Assembly (NCBI GenBank): GCA_023393065.1
Contig: JAEWMX010000004.1
Coordinates: 1 to 52,334, forward strand
Source: Bacillota bacterium
GTDB taxonomy: Bacteria; Bacillota_I; Bacilli_A; RFN20; CAG-826
Length of the DNA: 52,334 bases
Direction of reading: 5' to 3'
A program made the translations under genes and the position numbers. The notes under the pieces were generated by a model. It did no database searches and was not told the DNA's origin. It saw only the letters and a program-made list of their open reading frames with translations. Below are positions 24,636 through 33,353 of the stretch, in pieces. The first letter of the stretch is position 1; each line of letters begins with the position of its first letter.

Positions 24636-25310
24636 TTACTTTTTCTGAGTCATGACGCCATCGACGATGACATAGACTTTATCGCAAAATTCGGTGAGGC
24701 GTTCATCGTGAGTCACCATGATGGTCGCCTTTTTTTGTTCTTTGGTTTGCTTGGCTAGCAATTTGATAACTTCAAAAGCGCGATTCGTATCGAGGCTCGC
24801 CGTCGGTTCGTCGGCGAGGATGACGACGGGATCGTGATAGAGCGCTTTGGCAATAGCCACTCTTTGCCGTTCGCCACCCGATAATTCGCTCGGATATTTA
24901 TTGCGGAGCTTCTTGATGTCGAGGCGCGAATACAGTTCTTCGATTCTTTCCATATTGCGACCGCGGTGGCTGATGCGGTCGTGAAGAAACATCTGATCGG
25001 AAATCGATAAGAACGGGATGAGATTGGACGCTTGAAGAATAAAACCAATCTTATCGAAGCGCACTTGCGAGCGCTCCTTGATGTTGAGCTGACTAAATGG
25101 CTCGCCGTTGATTAAGACGCGACCTGTCGTCGGTGTCTGCAATCCGCCAATAATCGTCAAAAAAGTCGATTTTCCAGAGCCTGAGGGACCGATGATGGCG
25201 ACCAATTCTCCTTCATAAGCTTTAAAATTTGTCTCTTTTAAAGCGTGGACGACATCATCGCCTTGAAGAAAGTCTTTGGTTATGTTTTGCATTTCAATTA
25301 ATGTCTTCAT
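24636..25310 (-). CDS. MacB/LolD-type ABC ATPase
   Basis: The 224-residue protein has Walker A GPSGSGKST, signature LSGGERQRVAIA, Walker B VILADEPTASLD and VTHDERL. This compact form pairs with FtsX-like permeases and drives mechanotransmission rather than import. The permease gene ends 13 nt upstream in the same direction. An AGAGGTGACAG stretch precedes the ATG. Confidence 0.9.
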   Translation of the reverse strand: MKTLIEMQNITKDFLQGDDVVHALKETNFKAYEGELVAIIGPSGSGKSTFLTIIGGLQTPTTGRVLINGEPFSQLNIKERSQVRFDKIGFILQASNLIPFLSISDQMFLHDRISHRGRNMERIEELYSRLDIKKLRNKYPSELSGGERQRVAIAKALYHDPVVILADEPTASLDTNRAFEVIKLLAKQTKEQKKATIMVTHDERLTEFCDKVYVIVDGVMTQKK

Positions 25311-25322
25311 TGTCTGTCACCT

Positions 25323-26462
25323 CTAGCTTATGGCCCTTAAGGGGTCAATCTTCAAGACGGCGCGCACTGAGAAGAGTCCACCGACGATCGCAAACGCGAT
25401 AAAAGCGGCCGTAATCACGACGTAAAATAGGATGTTGATGGCAAACGGTACAGTCCCAGCCAGAAATATTCCGGAAATTAGCGTGAGGGCTAGGCCGATA
25501 AAAATACCGATGGCCGTCAGAATAAAAGTTTGGCTAACGACTGAACCGGCAATGTATTTATTGGAAATTCCTTGGGCTTTCATCACGCCGAACATCGGTG
25601 TTTTTTGAATCGTTAGAACATAGATGAAGATGCCGAGGACAAAAGCGACGATGACGATTAAAAAGCCGATCATCACGCTAAAGGTTAGCACTTGGGCAGC
25701 ATATCCCGGCAAGCTGTTAATAAAATCTTGAATCGGGTATGAAAGGTAAATATTGGGAATGCTCGTGATTTCGCCTTGAACGACGACGGCGTTATATAGC
25801 GAGATGCGCTCTGGAATGCCATCGCGACCATAATAGCGATAATCTTGCCACGTCTTGAGATTCATATAGAGAATCGGAGCGGTCTGATAGGTCGATTTTT
25901 CGGTGAATGCGACAATCGTCCATTCGAGGTCGGTGCTCGACACGAGGACGACATCGCCGACTCGATAGCCTTGTTCTTTGATTGAATTATCCGCGATAAT
26001 CTGATTATTAGCTAAGTCGATATTACCATTTCCATGATAGACAACCGCACTATCGTTAAATACTTCAGATATGCCAGGGTAGAGAAAAGAAGTCGAATCG
26101 ATTCCAAAAACATAGGCATCGACTCGCGTATCTTCAATGCCCTCTTCAGGCGTTTTATCTTTGATAACACCCATAAAAATTCCGAGTTGAGCCTTTTGAC
26201 CATCGACGGTTAGAAGATCATAATCGTCGCCAGCATCTTCGGTGTCGTCGCCCATACTCGACATGAGAATGTTGTCATTTGATTCTTCGGTGAGGACGAT
26301 GCTATCAGCATTCCACTTCGTCACGCCGTTGGTGTATGAGGAAGCTAGACCATAGGCCAGCGATGTTAGAAAGTAGACAAGATAGCTGACGAGTGCCACA
26401 ACGGCCATTATCAGGGCGAATTTCCCTTTGGCGTGTTTTATTTCTTTCCAAGCTAAAAACAT
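25323..26462 (-). CDS. FtsX/MacB-type ABC permease
   Basis: The 379-residue protein starts MFLAWKEIKHAKGKFALIM with one N-terminal helix, then a large extracytoplasmic domain (near 45-250), and three C-terminal helices with GVMKAQGISNKYIAGSVV, the FtsX/MacB pattern. I chose the ATG at 26462 because AGGAGA lies upstream inside the end of the peroxidase gene; the upstream in-frame start would run through that gene. The extracytoplasmic domain has no His- or Cys-rich motif. Confidence 0.87.
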   Translation of the reverse strand: MFLAWKEIKHAKGKFALIMAVVALVSYLVYFLTSLAYGLASSYTNGVTKWNADSIVLTEESNDNILMSSMGDDTEDAGDDYDLLTVDGQKAQLGIFMGVIKDKTPEEGIEDTRVDAYVFGIDSTSFLYPGISEVFNDSAVVYHGNGNIDLANNQIIADNSIKEQGYRVGDVVLVSSTDLEWTIVAFTEKSTYQTAPILYMNLKTWQDYRYYGRDGIPERISLYNAVVVQGEITSIPNIYLSYPIQDFINSLPGYAAQVLTFSVMIGFLIVIVAFVLGIFIYVLTIQKTPMFGVMKAQGISNKYIAGSVVSQTFILTAIGIFIGLALTLISGIFLAGTVPFAINILFYVVITAAFIAFAIVGGLFSVRAVLKIDPLRAIS

Positions 26463-26463
26463 G

Positions 26464-26952
26464 TTATTTACTCTTCTCCTGCAATAATTTTTCAATGTCG
26501 CGAGCGATGCGCGCTGGTTTAACATTTGGTCCGTAGCGACGGATTAATTTGCCATGGCGATCGACGAGGAATTTCGTAAAATTCCACTTGATGCGCGGCG
26601 AGAGAAAACCGCCTAATGTCTTCTTCAACATCGTGAATAGGAGATTTTCATCGGGACCGTTGACATTAGTCTTGGCAAACCGAGGAAAAGTTGTCTTGTA
26701 TTCCAAGCTGCAAAACTTAGCAATCTCTTCATCGCTTTGCGGAGCCTGATTGGCGAACTGATTGCATGGGAAATCAAGAATTTCAAAACCTTTATCATGA
26801 AACTTATCATAGAGGTATTGGAGCCCTTCATATTGTGGCGTAAACATGCATTTTGTCGCCGTGTTGACGATGAGCAGGACATGCCCTTGATACTTTTCCA
26901 AAACAACTCTCTCTTTGTTGGCATCTTCGACGGTAATTTGGTAAATACTCAT
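26464..26952 (-). CDS. Glutathione-peroxidase family thiol peroxidase
   Basis: The active-site stretch NTATKCMFTPQY has Cys35 in place of selenocysteine. FPCNQFANQAP and the Trp/Asn of KWNFTKFLV complete the GPx tetrad. Cys-type GPx usually takes electrons from thioredoxin, not glutathione. Length 162 is normal. An AGGAGGG site precedes the ATG. Its stop is one base from the start of the ABC permease, so the two are coupled. Confidence 0.93.
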   Translation of the reverse strand: MSIYQITVEDANKERVVLEKYQGHVLLIVNTATKCMFTPQYEGLQYLYDKFHDKGFEILDFPCNQFANQAPQSDEEIAKFCSLEYKTTFPRFAKTNVNGPDENLLFTMLKKTLGGFLSPRIKWNFTKFLVDRHGKLIRRYGPNVKPARIARDIEKLLQEKSK

Positions 26953-27007
26953 TTAGTACCCTCCTGTTATAATCGTATCTATTCTAAAATAATCATTCTA
27001 CATTTAC

Positions 27008-27721
27008 TTATGTAATGCTCAACATTTTTTGTCGCTTGTCATAAGAGAGTCGATTGAGAAATAATATTGCAAACCCAAGTGCGAAAACGAAGAGGAGAAT
27101 GATGATAATCCAGTAGAAAATTCCAAAAGTAGAAAAGGTATATAAGTTGGAATATGTCGACAGCGAGAACCAGCCAAACTCATAGAAGTCGATGAAAAAA
27201 TACGGCATTTTAAAGATCGTAAAAGGTACTTCGAAAAGCGAACAAATAACAGCAAAAACGAGATAGTAGACCGGGGTCGCGAGCGAAAAGAGCGAAGCCT
27301 TCACATCTAACTTGTGCTTTCGACTGTCAAAAATCAAAAAGCAAATGATTGCCGTAATCGGAGTTAGCGTGTGGGCGAAGACATTGCTCGGCGAGATAAA
27401 ATATGAAGGATATTGAATTGTCGGAGCGAGCAAAAGCCAAAAGACGACCATCGTTAAAGTGATGGCGACGACGAAGACATATTTGACGATATATAGCCAA
27501 TCGGGAATCACTACATCTTTTTTTATCATTCCCGCGATTTGGAGAATGGCAAAAGTGAGCGACGTAAGGCCGATCCAAATATTGCTTTGCACCGTATAGT
27601 AAAGGATTGAGGCCCCAGTCATCAACCCCGAAACGCCAAATGAGGTGGATATCACACCGATGAGAGCGAAGATAAAAACAGCCGAGTTTAGCGATATGTT
27701 AATCAGCGACGATTTCCTCAT
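27008..27721 (-). CDS. Pr6Pr-type six-helix membrane protein
   Basis: The 237-residue protein has six hydrophobic segments. YYTVQSNIWIGLTSLTF, the loop PSNVFAHTLTPITAII and YFFIDFYEFGW match the bacterial Pr6Pr family (related to FAR-17a/AIG1), which has no established biochemistry here. The eukaryotic relatives hydrolyse fatty-acid esters of hydroxy fatty acids using Thr and His; a His in the AHTLTP loop could correspond, which is inference. GGTGA lies 7-8 nt before the ATG. Confidence 0.75.
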   Translation of the reverse strand: MRKSSLINISLNSAVFIFALIGVISTSFGVSGLMTGASILYYTVQSNIWIGLTSLTFAILQIAGMIKKDVVIPDWLYIVKYVFVVAITLTMVVFWLLLAPTIQYPSYFISPSNVFAHTLTPITAIICFLIFDSRKHKLDVKASLFSLATPVYYLVFAVICSLFEVPFTIFKMPYFFIDFYEFGWFSLSTYSNLYTFSTFGIFYWIIIILLFVFALGFAILFLNRLSYDKRQKMLSIT

Positions 27722-27848
27722 GAAACTTCACCCACGCCTAATTGTAAATAGAGTTTTGGTAAAATGTAAGGGGATTTTTAATTATAAATTAAAATGGGAC
27801 AATAATCAAAGTTTGTAACATAGCGATTTGGACTATGCTATTTATAAC

Positions 27849-30224
27849 CTAGTGATAAAAATTCTTACGACTTTTTTTAAAAACAACGAAACCGCCGATA
27901 GAAACGGCGATCGCACCGATAAATGCGATAATGGTGATCGCTAACGCGGACTCGCTTCCCAAAAGACCGATATCAACTTGAGTGTTCACGGCCAGAAGAA
28001 GAGGATTGCCTAAAGAATCGGTCAGAAAATTTACGTATCCATATTTTGAGATAATCATGCCATACCGCTCGACCATCGAAACGACTAAAATGTCATTTTC
28101 GAAATGTTCATAAAAATAATCTTTAGCCTCGTCTGAAAGAATTGAATAGCTCGCCTGCAATGAGGTCCAAGTCGAATTCTTAACATCCAAAGCCGCGCAT
28201 TCAGCAGCCGTCGTAATCATAAAGAGCGAGACGAATTCGTGAGCTTCCTCTCGAACCGGATCGGATTCATCGACGAAACGGTAAAGTTGTGGTAAAAGCA
28301 TTGAACTGCTAACAGCCGAAGTATAAGTTGTAAAACGAGGGGCGCTGACATTATACAAGAATCTTCCATAGGAAGAAGTTGTGCTCGATATCGTCGCGTC
28401 TGAATTGTTAATTTCTATATTCCAAGTCGTTGTTCCGCTGCCCCAAGCAAGATTTTTTACGGCTGTCGTTCCGAGCAGCTGACTATTGCTGTTGCTAAAT
28501 GTCCACGCCCCTGAAGAACCGCCCAGGGTTAATTCCTTGGTTTGGCTATTTAGTGTCGTGATCAGGCTTTTATCCGAGCTAAATGTCGAAGACAAACTAC
28601 TCATAACACTTGATGATATGTCGCCTGCCGTAAATCCATTGTTGGATGCGATAACCAAACGATCTCCGGCGGTTAAGGAAGACGCTTCGGTGACGAGCTG
28701 CCAACCGCCTTCGCTTGGTTGAGAAGGGGTGACGGTAATTGCGCAGGTGGCGCTTTTCCCGCTGCCGTCTGAAGCCGACGCGATAATAGTCGTCGTCCCA
28801 ACGCTTAAAGCCACGACTCGCCCGTTTGAATTGACGATTCCGACTCCGGTATTTGATGATGTCCAATTTAAGACTTTATTCGTGGCGTCACTTGGCGAAA
28901 TGGTCGGTAAAATATTGACTTCTTCGCCAATTTGCAAAGATTTTGCCACTGGATTAAGGGAAATATTTGTAATCGGGATAATCGCGTCTGGGTCTATGAC
29001 GGTGACGACACACGAAGCGCTTGATTCGCTGCCTTGTGCGATAATCGTCGCCGTTCCTGCACTCACAGCAAAAATATTACCTTGATTATCGACTGCTGCG
29101 ACATCGGTGTCGTCGCTTGACCAAGATATGGTTTCACTGTTCGGGTTGCTGACAATATTAATCTTTGCACTTTGACCTTCGTTTAAAGAGAGGGAACTAT
29201 GATCGATAACGATACCCTGATGTAAGTCGCCATAGGTCTCTATAACACTTTTGACGGCGGATGTCGGGGCACTAGCACCCGGTTCTGGCAGGTGATAGAA
29301 GATGCTGGTTGCGTATTCTGGGTGATCGACAAAGGGATTGCGATTATGATGCCATCGGGAAGCAACTTCGTTGTTCCGGCGTATTTCCCATTCGCTCGGC
29401 GGTTCAAGATAATGCCACTTCAAGAGCGTGGATAGTTTACCGATGCGACCAGAGTTCAAGGTAGCGGCTCGATCGTGAAGCATGACCGGATAATTTGTAT
29501 TATTGCGATATCTCGTCGCGACATACATTAAGATGCGAGCGATCGCGCCGCGATGCCCGCTCGAAGGATATATGACATCGTCGCCTTGACCGGCCGAGTA
29601 GTTAAAAGCCGATGACCAGACATAAGAATCGTTATCTCCGGGAGTGCCATAACTCCAGTCACTGCGGGTAAACTCATAGCATTTGTAAGCAGACGAAAAA
29701 TCTAATTCATCGAACGCGGCAACGCCCCGTTTGCTATTTAGCTCAGATGCGGATGGCCAAACATTGTGGGCATCAGCACCCGGCGAGCCGGCCCCTTCTT
29801 CGCGATTTCCGGTTCCATACCAAGAAGCCGGCCAGACATGCTCCTTATTCGTGTTAGACGGCATTCCGCCTGGAGAAAAAGTTTTTTCAGTGCCGGTATA
29901 AACCATGACCATCTTGCTGCTGTCGGTCAGTGATGCGTCGCTATATTGATAGATGCTCGGCAGACTCGAGTATGACTTATTAACAAAACCGGAAGATGTC
30001 AGCGTCGATAAGGCGACCATCAAATCTTCTCCCGTCAAAGTTTCATCAATTCCGGAGTAATATAAATCGTTTTGATTAGTGGCGTAATATGAAGCGCCGG
30101 CTGCGGGATTAGAAACGGCTGAGACATCTTGGCTTACCGATAGGTGATTAAGAGAAGAAAAGGAAGCGATGGACGATGTCAGAACAAGGACGGCAAGCAA
30201 GATAAATCGTTTAAATTTTTTCAT
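27849..30224 (-). CDS. Secreted membrane-anchored endonuclease I with two Ig-like domains
   Basis: The 791-residue protein starts with a Sec signal peptide (to about 35). A His-Me-finger endonuclease I domain follows, with NKEHVWPASW and ADAHNVWPSASELNSKRG (roughly 120-185) and RHHNRNPFVDHPEYA at its end. Then come two BIG2-type Ig folds (SLNEGQSAKINIVSNP and SLQIGEEVNILPTISPSDA), an unassigned beta-rich region, and a C-terminal helix with a basic tail (GFVVFKKSRKNF). It would sit on the cell surface and degrade external DNA or RNA, probably for nucleotides. There is no good ribosome site. Confidence 0.85.
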   Translation of the reverse strand: MKKFKRFILLAVLVLTSSIASFSSLNHLSVSQDVSAVSNPAAGASYYATNQNDLYYSGIDETLTGEDLMVALSTLTSSGFVNKSYSSLPSIYQYSDASLTDSSKMVMVYTGTEKTFSPGGMPSNTNKEHVWPASWYGTGNREEGAGSPGADAHNVWPSASELNSKRGVAAFDELDFSSAYKCYEFTRSDWSYGTPGDNDSYVWSSAFNYSAGQGDDVIYPSSGHRGAIARILMYVATRYRNNTNYPVMLHDRAATLNSGRIGKLSTLLKWHYLEPPSEWEIRRNNEVASRWHHNRNPFVDHPEYATSIFYHLPEPGASAPTSAVKSVIETYGDLHQGIVIDHSSLSLNEGQSAKINIVSNPNSETISWSSDDTDVAAVDNQGNIFAVSAGTATIIAQGSESSASCVVTVIDPDAIIPITNISLNPVAKSLQIGEEVNILPTISPSDATNKVLNWTSSNTGVGIVNSNGRVVALSVGTTTIIASASDGSGKSATCAITVTPSQPSEGGWQLVTEASSLTAGDRLVIASNNGFTAGDISSSVMSSLSSTFSSDKSLITTLNSQTKELTLGGSSGAWTFSNSNSQLLGTTAVKNLAWGSGTTTWNIEINNSDATISSTTSSYGRFLYNVSAPRFTTYTSAVSSSMLLPQLYRFVDESDPVREEAHEFVSLFMITTAAECAALDVKNSTWTSLQASYSILSDEAKDYFYEHFENDILVVSMVERYGMIISKYGYVNFLTDSLGNPLLLAVNTQVDIGLLGSESALAITIIAFIGAIAVSIGGFVVFKKSRKNFYH

Positions 30225-30330
30225 AGTTTCTTATCTATTAAATCATAAACAACAAGGGCAGACAACTCCTTTCATCTGGGTCGCTTAATCGAGCATTAAA
30301 ATATATATTTTATTGACATGTGTAAGGAAA
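30225..30330. other. Leader of the nuclease gene
   Basis: This AT-rich region holds a 10-codon minus-strand ORF at 30243-30275 (MKGVVCPCCL, stop TGA) without a clear ribosome site, ending 18 nt before the nuclease start. A TATATATTTT run at 30299-30310 could be part of a promoter. A TTGACA on the plus strand near 30314 has no gene to serve. Confidence 0.3.
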
Positions 30331-30365
30331 ATAAAAACGCCATTTAGCCGGTTTGGTAAATGGCG
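30331..30365 (-). terminator. Terminator after the AraC gene
   Basis: On the minus strand CGCCATTTA and TAAATGGCG form a perfect 9-bp stem with a 10-nt loop, followed by GTTTTTATTTT. Confidence 0.88.
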
Positions 30366-30394
30366 AAATTAGTAAACAATTAGCGATGGATGAC

Positions 30395-31237
30395 TTATTT
30401 TTTCAAGCGGACCGGCACCCAAATCCAGCTCTTGTAATTGGCACTTTTCGTATCGCCTTCTTCATAGACTTCAAAATCGTATCCGGGCAGTATTTCGTAA
30501 CGGGAGTTAGGCAGCCATTCGGTATATATTTTTCTCCATGTTCCTTGAATCGCTTCAGGCATGGGTCCGACACACGCAAATTCAGCCCATGTGCCGGCGG
30601 GTACGACATGCTCTTCAAACCCTTGTGGATTGCGTTTTACACACTCGTTGAAGGCACCGATTCCATAAGGGAAATATCGTTCTCCTTCTTTCATTGGCAA
30701 GCATACACCCAGCATGGGACAGACATCGTTGTGATAGCCATTTTTGAAATACTCTGCCCAAAACTTGGGAATTTCTCTCATCGAGCTTTCGCTGTTAAAC
30801 TTTTTGATTAGCATCGTAATCTTAAAGGCATCTCTCTTTTTAATAGTGTATTCCATCGGTATCCCTCCTTTAACCGAAACAATGATCTCTAAACGTGGAA
30901 AGAGTTTAATTTCTTCCTCATGTGTTTTTATTTCACGCGGGTTTACTCCGTGAAACTTTTTGAAAGCGCGGGCGAAACTTTCCGGTGTCTGATAGCCGTA
31001 TTTCAAGGCGACATCTATGACTTTTGAGTCATTGATCATCAGCTCTTCCGCCGCTAGTGACAATCGTCTTTTGCGAATATATTCGCCGACATTTATACCG
31101 GTTATCGCCGAAAACATCCGCTGAAAATAATAATTCGAGACAAAAATGTGGCGCGCCACATCTTGTACGGAAATATCGCTTTGCAAATTATCTTCAATAT
31201 AGAGAAGGGATTCTTTGAATACATCGAGCAGATTCAT
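30395..31237 (-). CDS. AraC-type regulator with GyrI-like effector domain
   Basis: The N-terminal 105 residues are a double helix-turn-helix of the AraC family (VQDVARHIFVSNYYFQRMF and KVIDVALKYGYQTPESFARAF). The C-terminal half is a GyrI-like/SOUL-type small-molecule-binding domain ending WIWVPVRLKK. Such proteins (Rob, BmrR-like arrangement) activate efflux or stress genes. I chose the ATG at 31237 because GGAG lies 6 nt upstream; a TTG start at 31252 would include that site. It is monocistronic with its own terminator. Confidence 0.9.
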   Translation of the reverse strand: MNLLDVFKESLLYIEDNLQSDISVQDVARHIFVSNYYFQRMFSAITGINVGEYIRKRRLSLAAEELMINDSKVIDVALKYGYQTPESFARAFKKFHGVNPREIKTHEEEIKLFPRLEIIVSVKGGIPMEYTIKKRDAFKITMLIKKFNSESSMREIPKFWAEYFKNGYHNDVCPMLGVCLPMKEGERYFPYGIGAFNECVKRNPQGFEEHVVPAGTWAEFACVGPMPEAIQGTWRKIYTEWLPNSRYEILPGYDFEVYEEGDTKSANYKSWIWVPVRLKK

Positions 31238-31309
31238 ATGGTTCTCCAACATCAGTATATGCTATGGGATGGCAAAAACCTGACATTTTGTGCCCATTAT
31301 CGATATCTT

Positions 31310-31849
31310 TTACATCGGCCGTAGATTTTGTTCTAAACGGAAGATAATTTTTTCAAGGCGTTTTGCTCTTCCAGTTTCGGTTTTCGCATCAAAGTAAAAC
31401 AACACATAAGTTTTTCTAACTGAGGCCGACATATTCTCAAAGTTAGTCAGAGCTAATTTGTTTTCTGAAATCATCTTTATAAATTTTATAAAAGATGAAT
31501 CGCTCACTGAATTATTTTGAATTCTATCCCACACCCCATTTTGTTTGGCTTGTTTGATAGCCGCTAATCCTGAAGTCGTCATCAAGCCTTTTTGAATGAG
31601 GCCGAGTGCCAATTTCTTGTTCTTTTCTGACCAATTGCTCATCTTGCTACGCTTGATGAAATAGCGCGTGTATTTATCCTTATCGAGCTTATGGACGACG
31701 CCGTCAATCCAGCCAAAGCATATAGCTTCTTCGAGGGCATCGGCATATGTCAGCGTTTGCCCTTTGACAAAAACGACATGAATGCCGGGGCTTGTAGCGT
31801 GATTATTCATCAGCCATTTTCGAAATTCCGTTCTATCTTTAAAAATCAT
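31310..31849 (-). CDS. YdeI/OmpD-associated-family protein
   Basis: The 179-residue protein has the family pattern FRKWLMNNHATSPGIHVVF, ALEEAICFGWIDG and IKRSKMSNWSEKNKKLA. In Bacillus, YdeI-like proteins have been linked to envelope stress, but no reaction is known. The Asp/Arg-rich core is cytosolic and no membrane segment is seen. There is no ribosome site; a perfect TATAAT ends 12 nt before the ATG. Confidence 0.8.
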   Translation of the reverse strand: MIFKDRTEFRKWLMNNHATSPGIHVVFVKGQTLTYADALEEAICFGWIDGVVHKLDKDKYTRYFIKRSKMSNWSEKNKKLALGLIQKGLMTTSGLAAIKQAKQNGVWDRIQNNSVSDSSFIKFIKMISENKLALTNFENMSASVRKTYVLFYFDAKTETGRAKRLEKIIFRLEQNLRPM

Positions 31850-31860
31850 ACTGAATTCAT

Positions 31861-31866
31861 ATTATA
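31861..31866 (-). promoter_or_regulatory. -10 box of the ydeI-like gene
   Basis: A perfect TATAAT on the minus strand predicts a start near 31854, only 5 nt before the ATG at 31849. The -35 region is weak. Confidence 0.45.
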
Positions 31867-31941
31867 TTTCTTGTATTTGAAATACCACTGCTGTTTATAT
31901 CTTAATTGCCGTTTCCCTAGGGACTTCTCACGGTGTGTCGG

Positions 31942-31970
31942 TTGCATAGAACAATGTCGTCATCTATAAT
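31942..31970 (+). promoter_or_regulatory. Promoter of the rubredoxin gene
   Basis: TTGCAT (31942-31947), 17 nt, perfect TATAAT (31965-31970). Confidence 0.75.
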
Positions 31971-31999
31971 TCTCTTAGTATCAAAAGGAGAATATGACG

Positions 32000-32158
32000 A
32001 TGAAGTATCAGTGTACGGCTTGTGGCTACATTTACGACGAAGAGTTGGGCGACCCCGATAGCGGCATCGCGCCTGGAACAAAATGGGAAGATGTCCCCGA
32101 AGATTGGACCTGCCCGCTTTGCGGTGTCGATAAATCGCTCTTTGTTCCTCTCGAATAA
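32000..32158 (+). CDS. Rubredoxin
   Basis: The 52-residue product reads MKYQCTACGYIYDEELGDP then TKWEDVPEDWTCPLCG, with the two CxxCG knuckles that bind one iron. It is a soluble one-electron carrier, often feeding rubrerythrin or other oxygen-defence proteins. An ATG two codons upstream (31994) is only 3 nt from the AGGAG site, while 32000 has a 9-nt spacing, so I chose the latter. It is a single-gene unit with its own promoter and terminator. Confidence 0.95.
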   Translation: MKYQCTACGYIYDEELGDPDSGIAPGTKWEDVPEDWTCPLCGVDKSLFVPLE

Positions 32159-32174
32159 GCGACATTATAATATT

Positions 32175-32231
32175 TAAAAAATTCCTTTTCGTTAGCAAAC
32201 TCGCATCACGGGAACGCTAAAGGAATTTTTT
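32175..32231. terminator. Bidirectional terminator between rubredoxin and gldA
   Basis: Long arms AAAAAATTCCTT and AAGGAATTTTTT, with an inner TTAGC/GCTAA pair, form an interrupted hairpin with A- and T-runs on opposite sides, so it can serve both convergent genes. Confidence 0.8.
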
Positions 32232-32249
32232 AATTTATTGTCATTTAAC

Positions 32250-33353
32250 CTATCTCTGATTGAGCAGATTCTTCCTTTTTCTTCCTTCTTGGTCCGCTAG
32301 CAAAATAATCTCGCAGACTAAAGCGGGTGTCATCGTTCTTGTTTCGTGGTGAATCGACTCGCCGACACGACATGCCCGATTGGCAACTACCAACAGCTCG
32401 TCTTGACTAATATCGCGTAGCCCGATATCAGCTAAGGTCGTCGGAAGACCGACGCTTTCACAAAAAGAATATACTTCATCGATATAGCGCTTCGTTTCAT
32501 CGTGTAAAAACAATGAAGCCAAGACGCCGAAAGCAACTTTCTCTCCATGATAAAAAGCGTGGGTCTGAGTTAGAGAGGTCAGGCCATTATGAATGGCGTG
32601 GGCAGTGGCGATACCACCGCTTTCAAAACCGATGCCGCTTAAAAGCGTGTTGGCTTCGATAACATGTTCTAATGAAGGCGTCACCCTTCGCTTTTCGCAA
32701 GCCTCTAATGCTTTTAATCCGTCTCTAAGCAAAGTGTCATAACACAATCTGGCAAGCGCATAGGCCGTCATTGAGCCATGTTCTCCGACTTCATTTTTCG
32801 ATTGGCTTTTTCGACATTGTTCAGCTTCAAAAAACGTCGAGAGCGCATCACCCATGCCCGAGACGAGAAAGCGTCGGGGGGCGCGGGCGATAATCTCCGA
32901 ATCGACGAGGACTAATTGCGGATTGCTTTTTTGATATTCGACGCGCAAGACCGCTCCTTTTTCATCATAGACGACGGCGCAAGCGCTTGTCGGAGCATCG
33001 GTCGAGGCGATGGTCGGCACGACGGCGACCGGAACGCTCATGCGACTGGCGACGATTTTGCCGGTGTCGATAGCTTTGCCCCCTCCGATTGCCACGATGA
33101 AATTTGCCTTGTGATTCTTAGCGACGCTGACAAGGCGATTAATTTCTTCATCTGAACATTCGCCATCGAAGGTTTCGACACGTAAGCGAAACACCCGCTG
33201 GTCGAATATTAACTCATCTTTAATTCTTTCATGGCAAGAAGCCGTCATCACCGCCATTCCCACCGACCCGAAATCCAGCAATTCGTCGCTTAAGCGACTT
33301 AGGGCGTGAGGACCTTGCACATACCGACTTGGAAATATTGTTTTCGAAATCAT
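32250..33353 (-). CDS. gldA: Glycerol dehydrogenase
   Basis: This 367-residue iron/zinc-type group III dehydrogenase oxidises glycerol to dihydroxyacetone with NAD+. GGGKAIDTGK binds the cofactor phosphate, PTIASTDAPTSA is the family stretch, and metal-binding histidines occur in AHAIHNGL and ALTQTHAFYHGEKVAFG. The start is preceded by GGGGGA. An extended -10 lies at 33444. GldA versus sn-glycerol-1-phosphate dehydrogenase is not fully settled, but STDAPTSA favours GldA. Confidence 0.9.
   Translation of the reverse strand: MISKTIFPSRYVQGPHALSRLSDELLDFGSVGMAVMTASCHERIKDELIFDQRVFRLRVETFDGECSDEEINRLVSVAKNHKANFIVAIGGGKAIDTGKIVASRMSVPVAVVPTIASTDAPTSACAVVYDEKGAVLRVEYQKSNPQLVLVDSEIIARAPRRFLVSGMGDALSTFFEAEQCRKSQSKNEVGEHGSMTAYALARLCYDTLLRDGLKALEACEKRRVTPSLEHVIEANTLLSGIGFESGGIATAHAIHNGLTSLTQTHAFYHGEKVAFGVLASLFLHDETKRYIDEVYSFCESVGLPTTLADIGLRDISQDELLVVANRACRVGESIHHETRTMTPALVCEIILLADQEGRKRKNLLNQR

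Noticed and set aside
27780..27848. Terminator after the nuclease gene
   Set aside because: Only a 5-bp CATAG/CTATG stem with a mismatch and no good T-run is visible, too weak to call.
30312..30320. TTGACA on the plus strand as a promoter
   Set aside because: There is no partner -10 and no plus-strand gene downstream for more than 1.5 kb.
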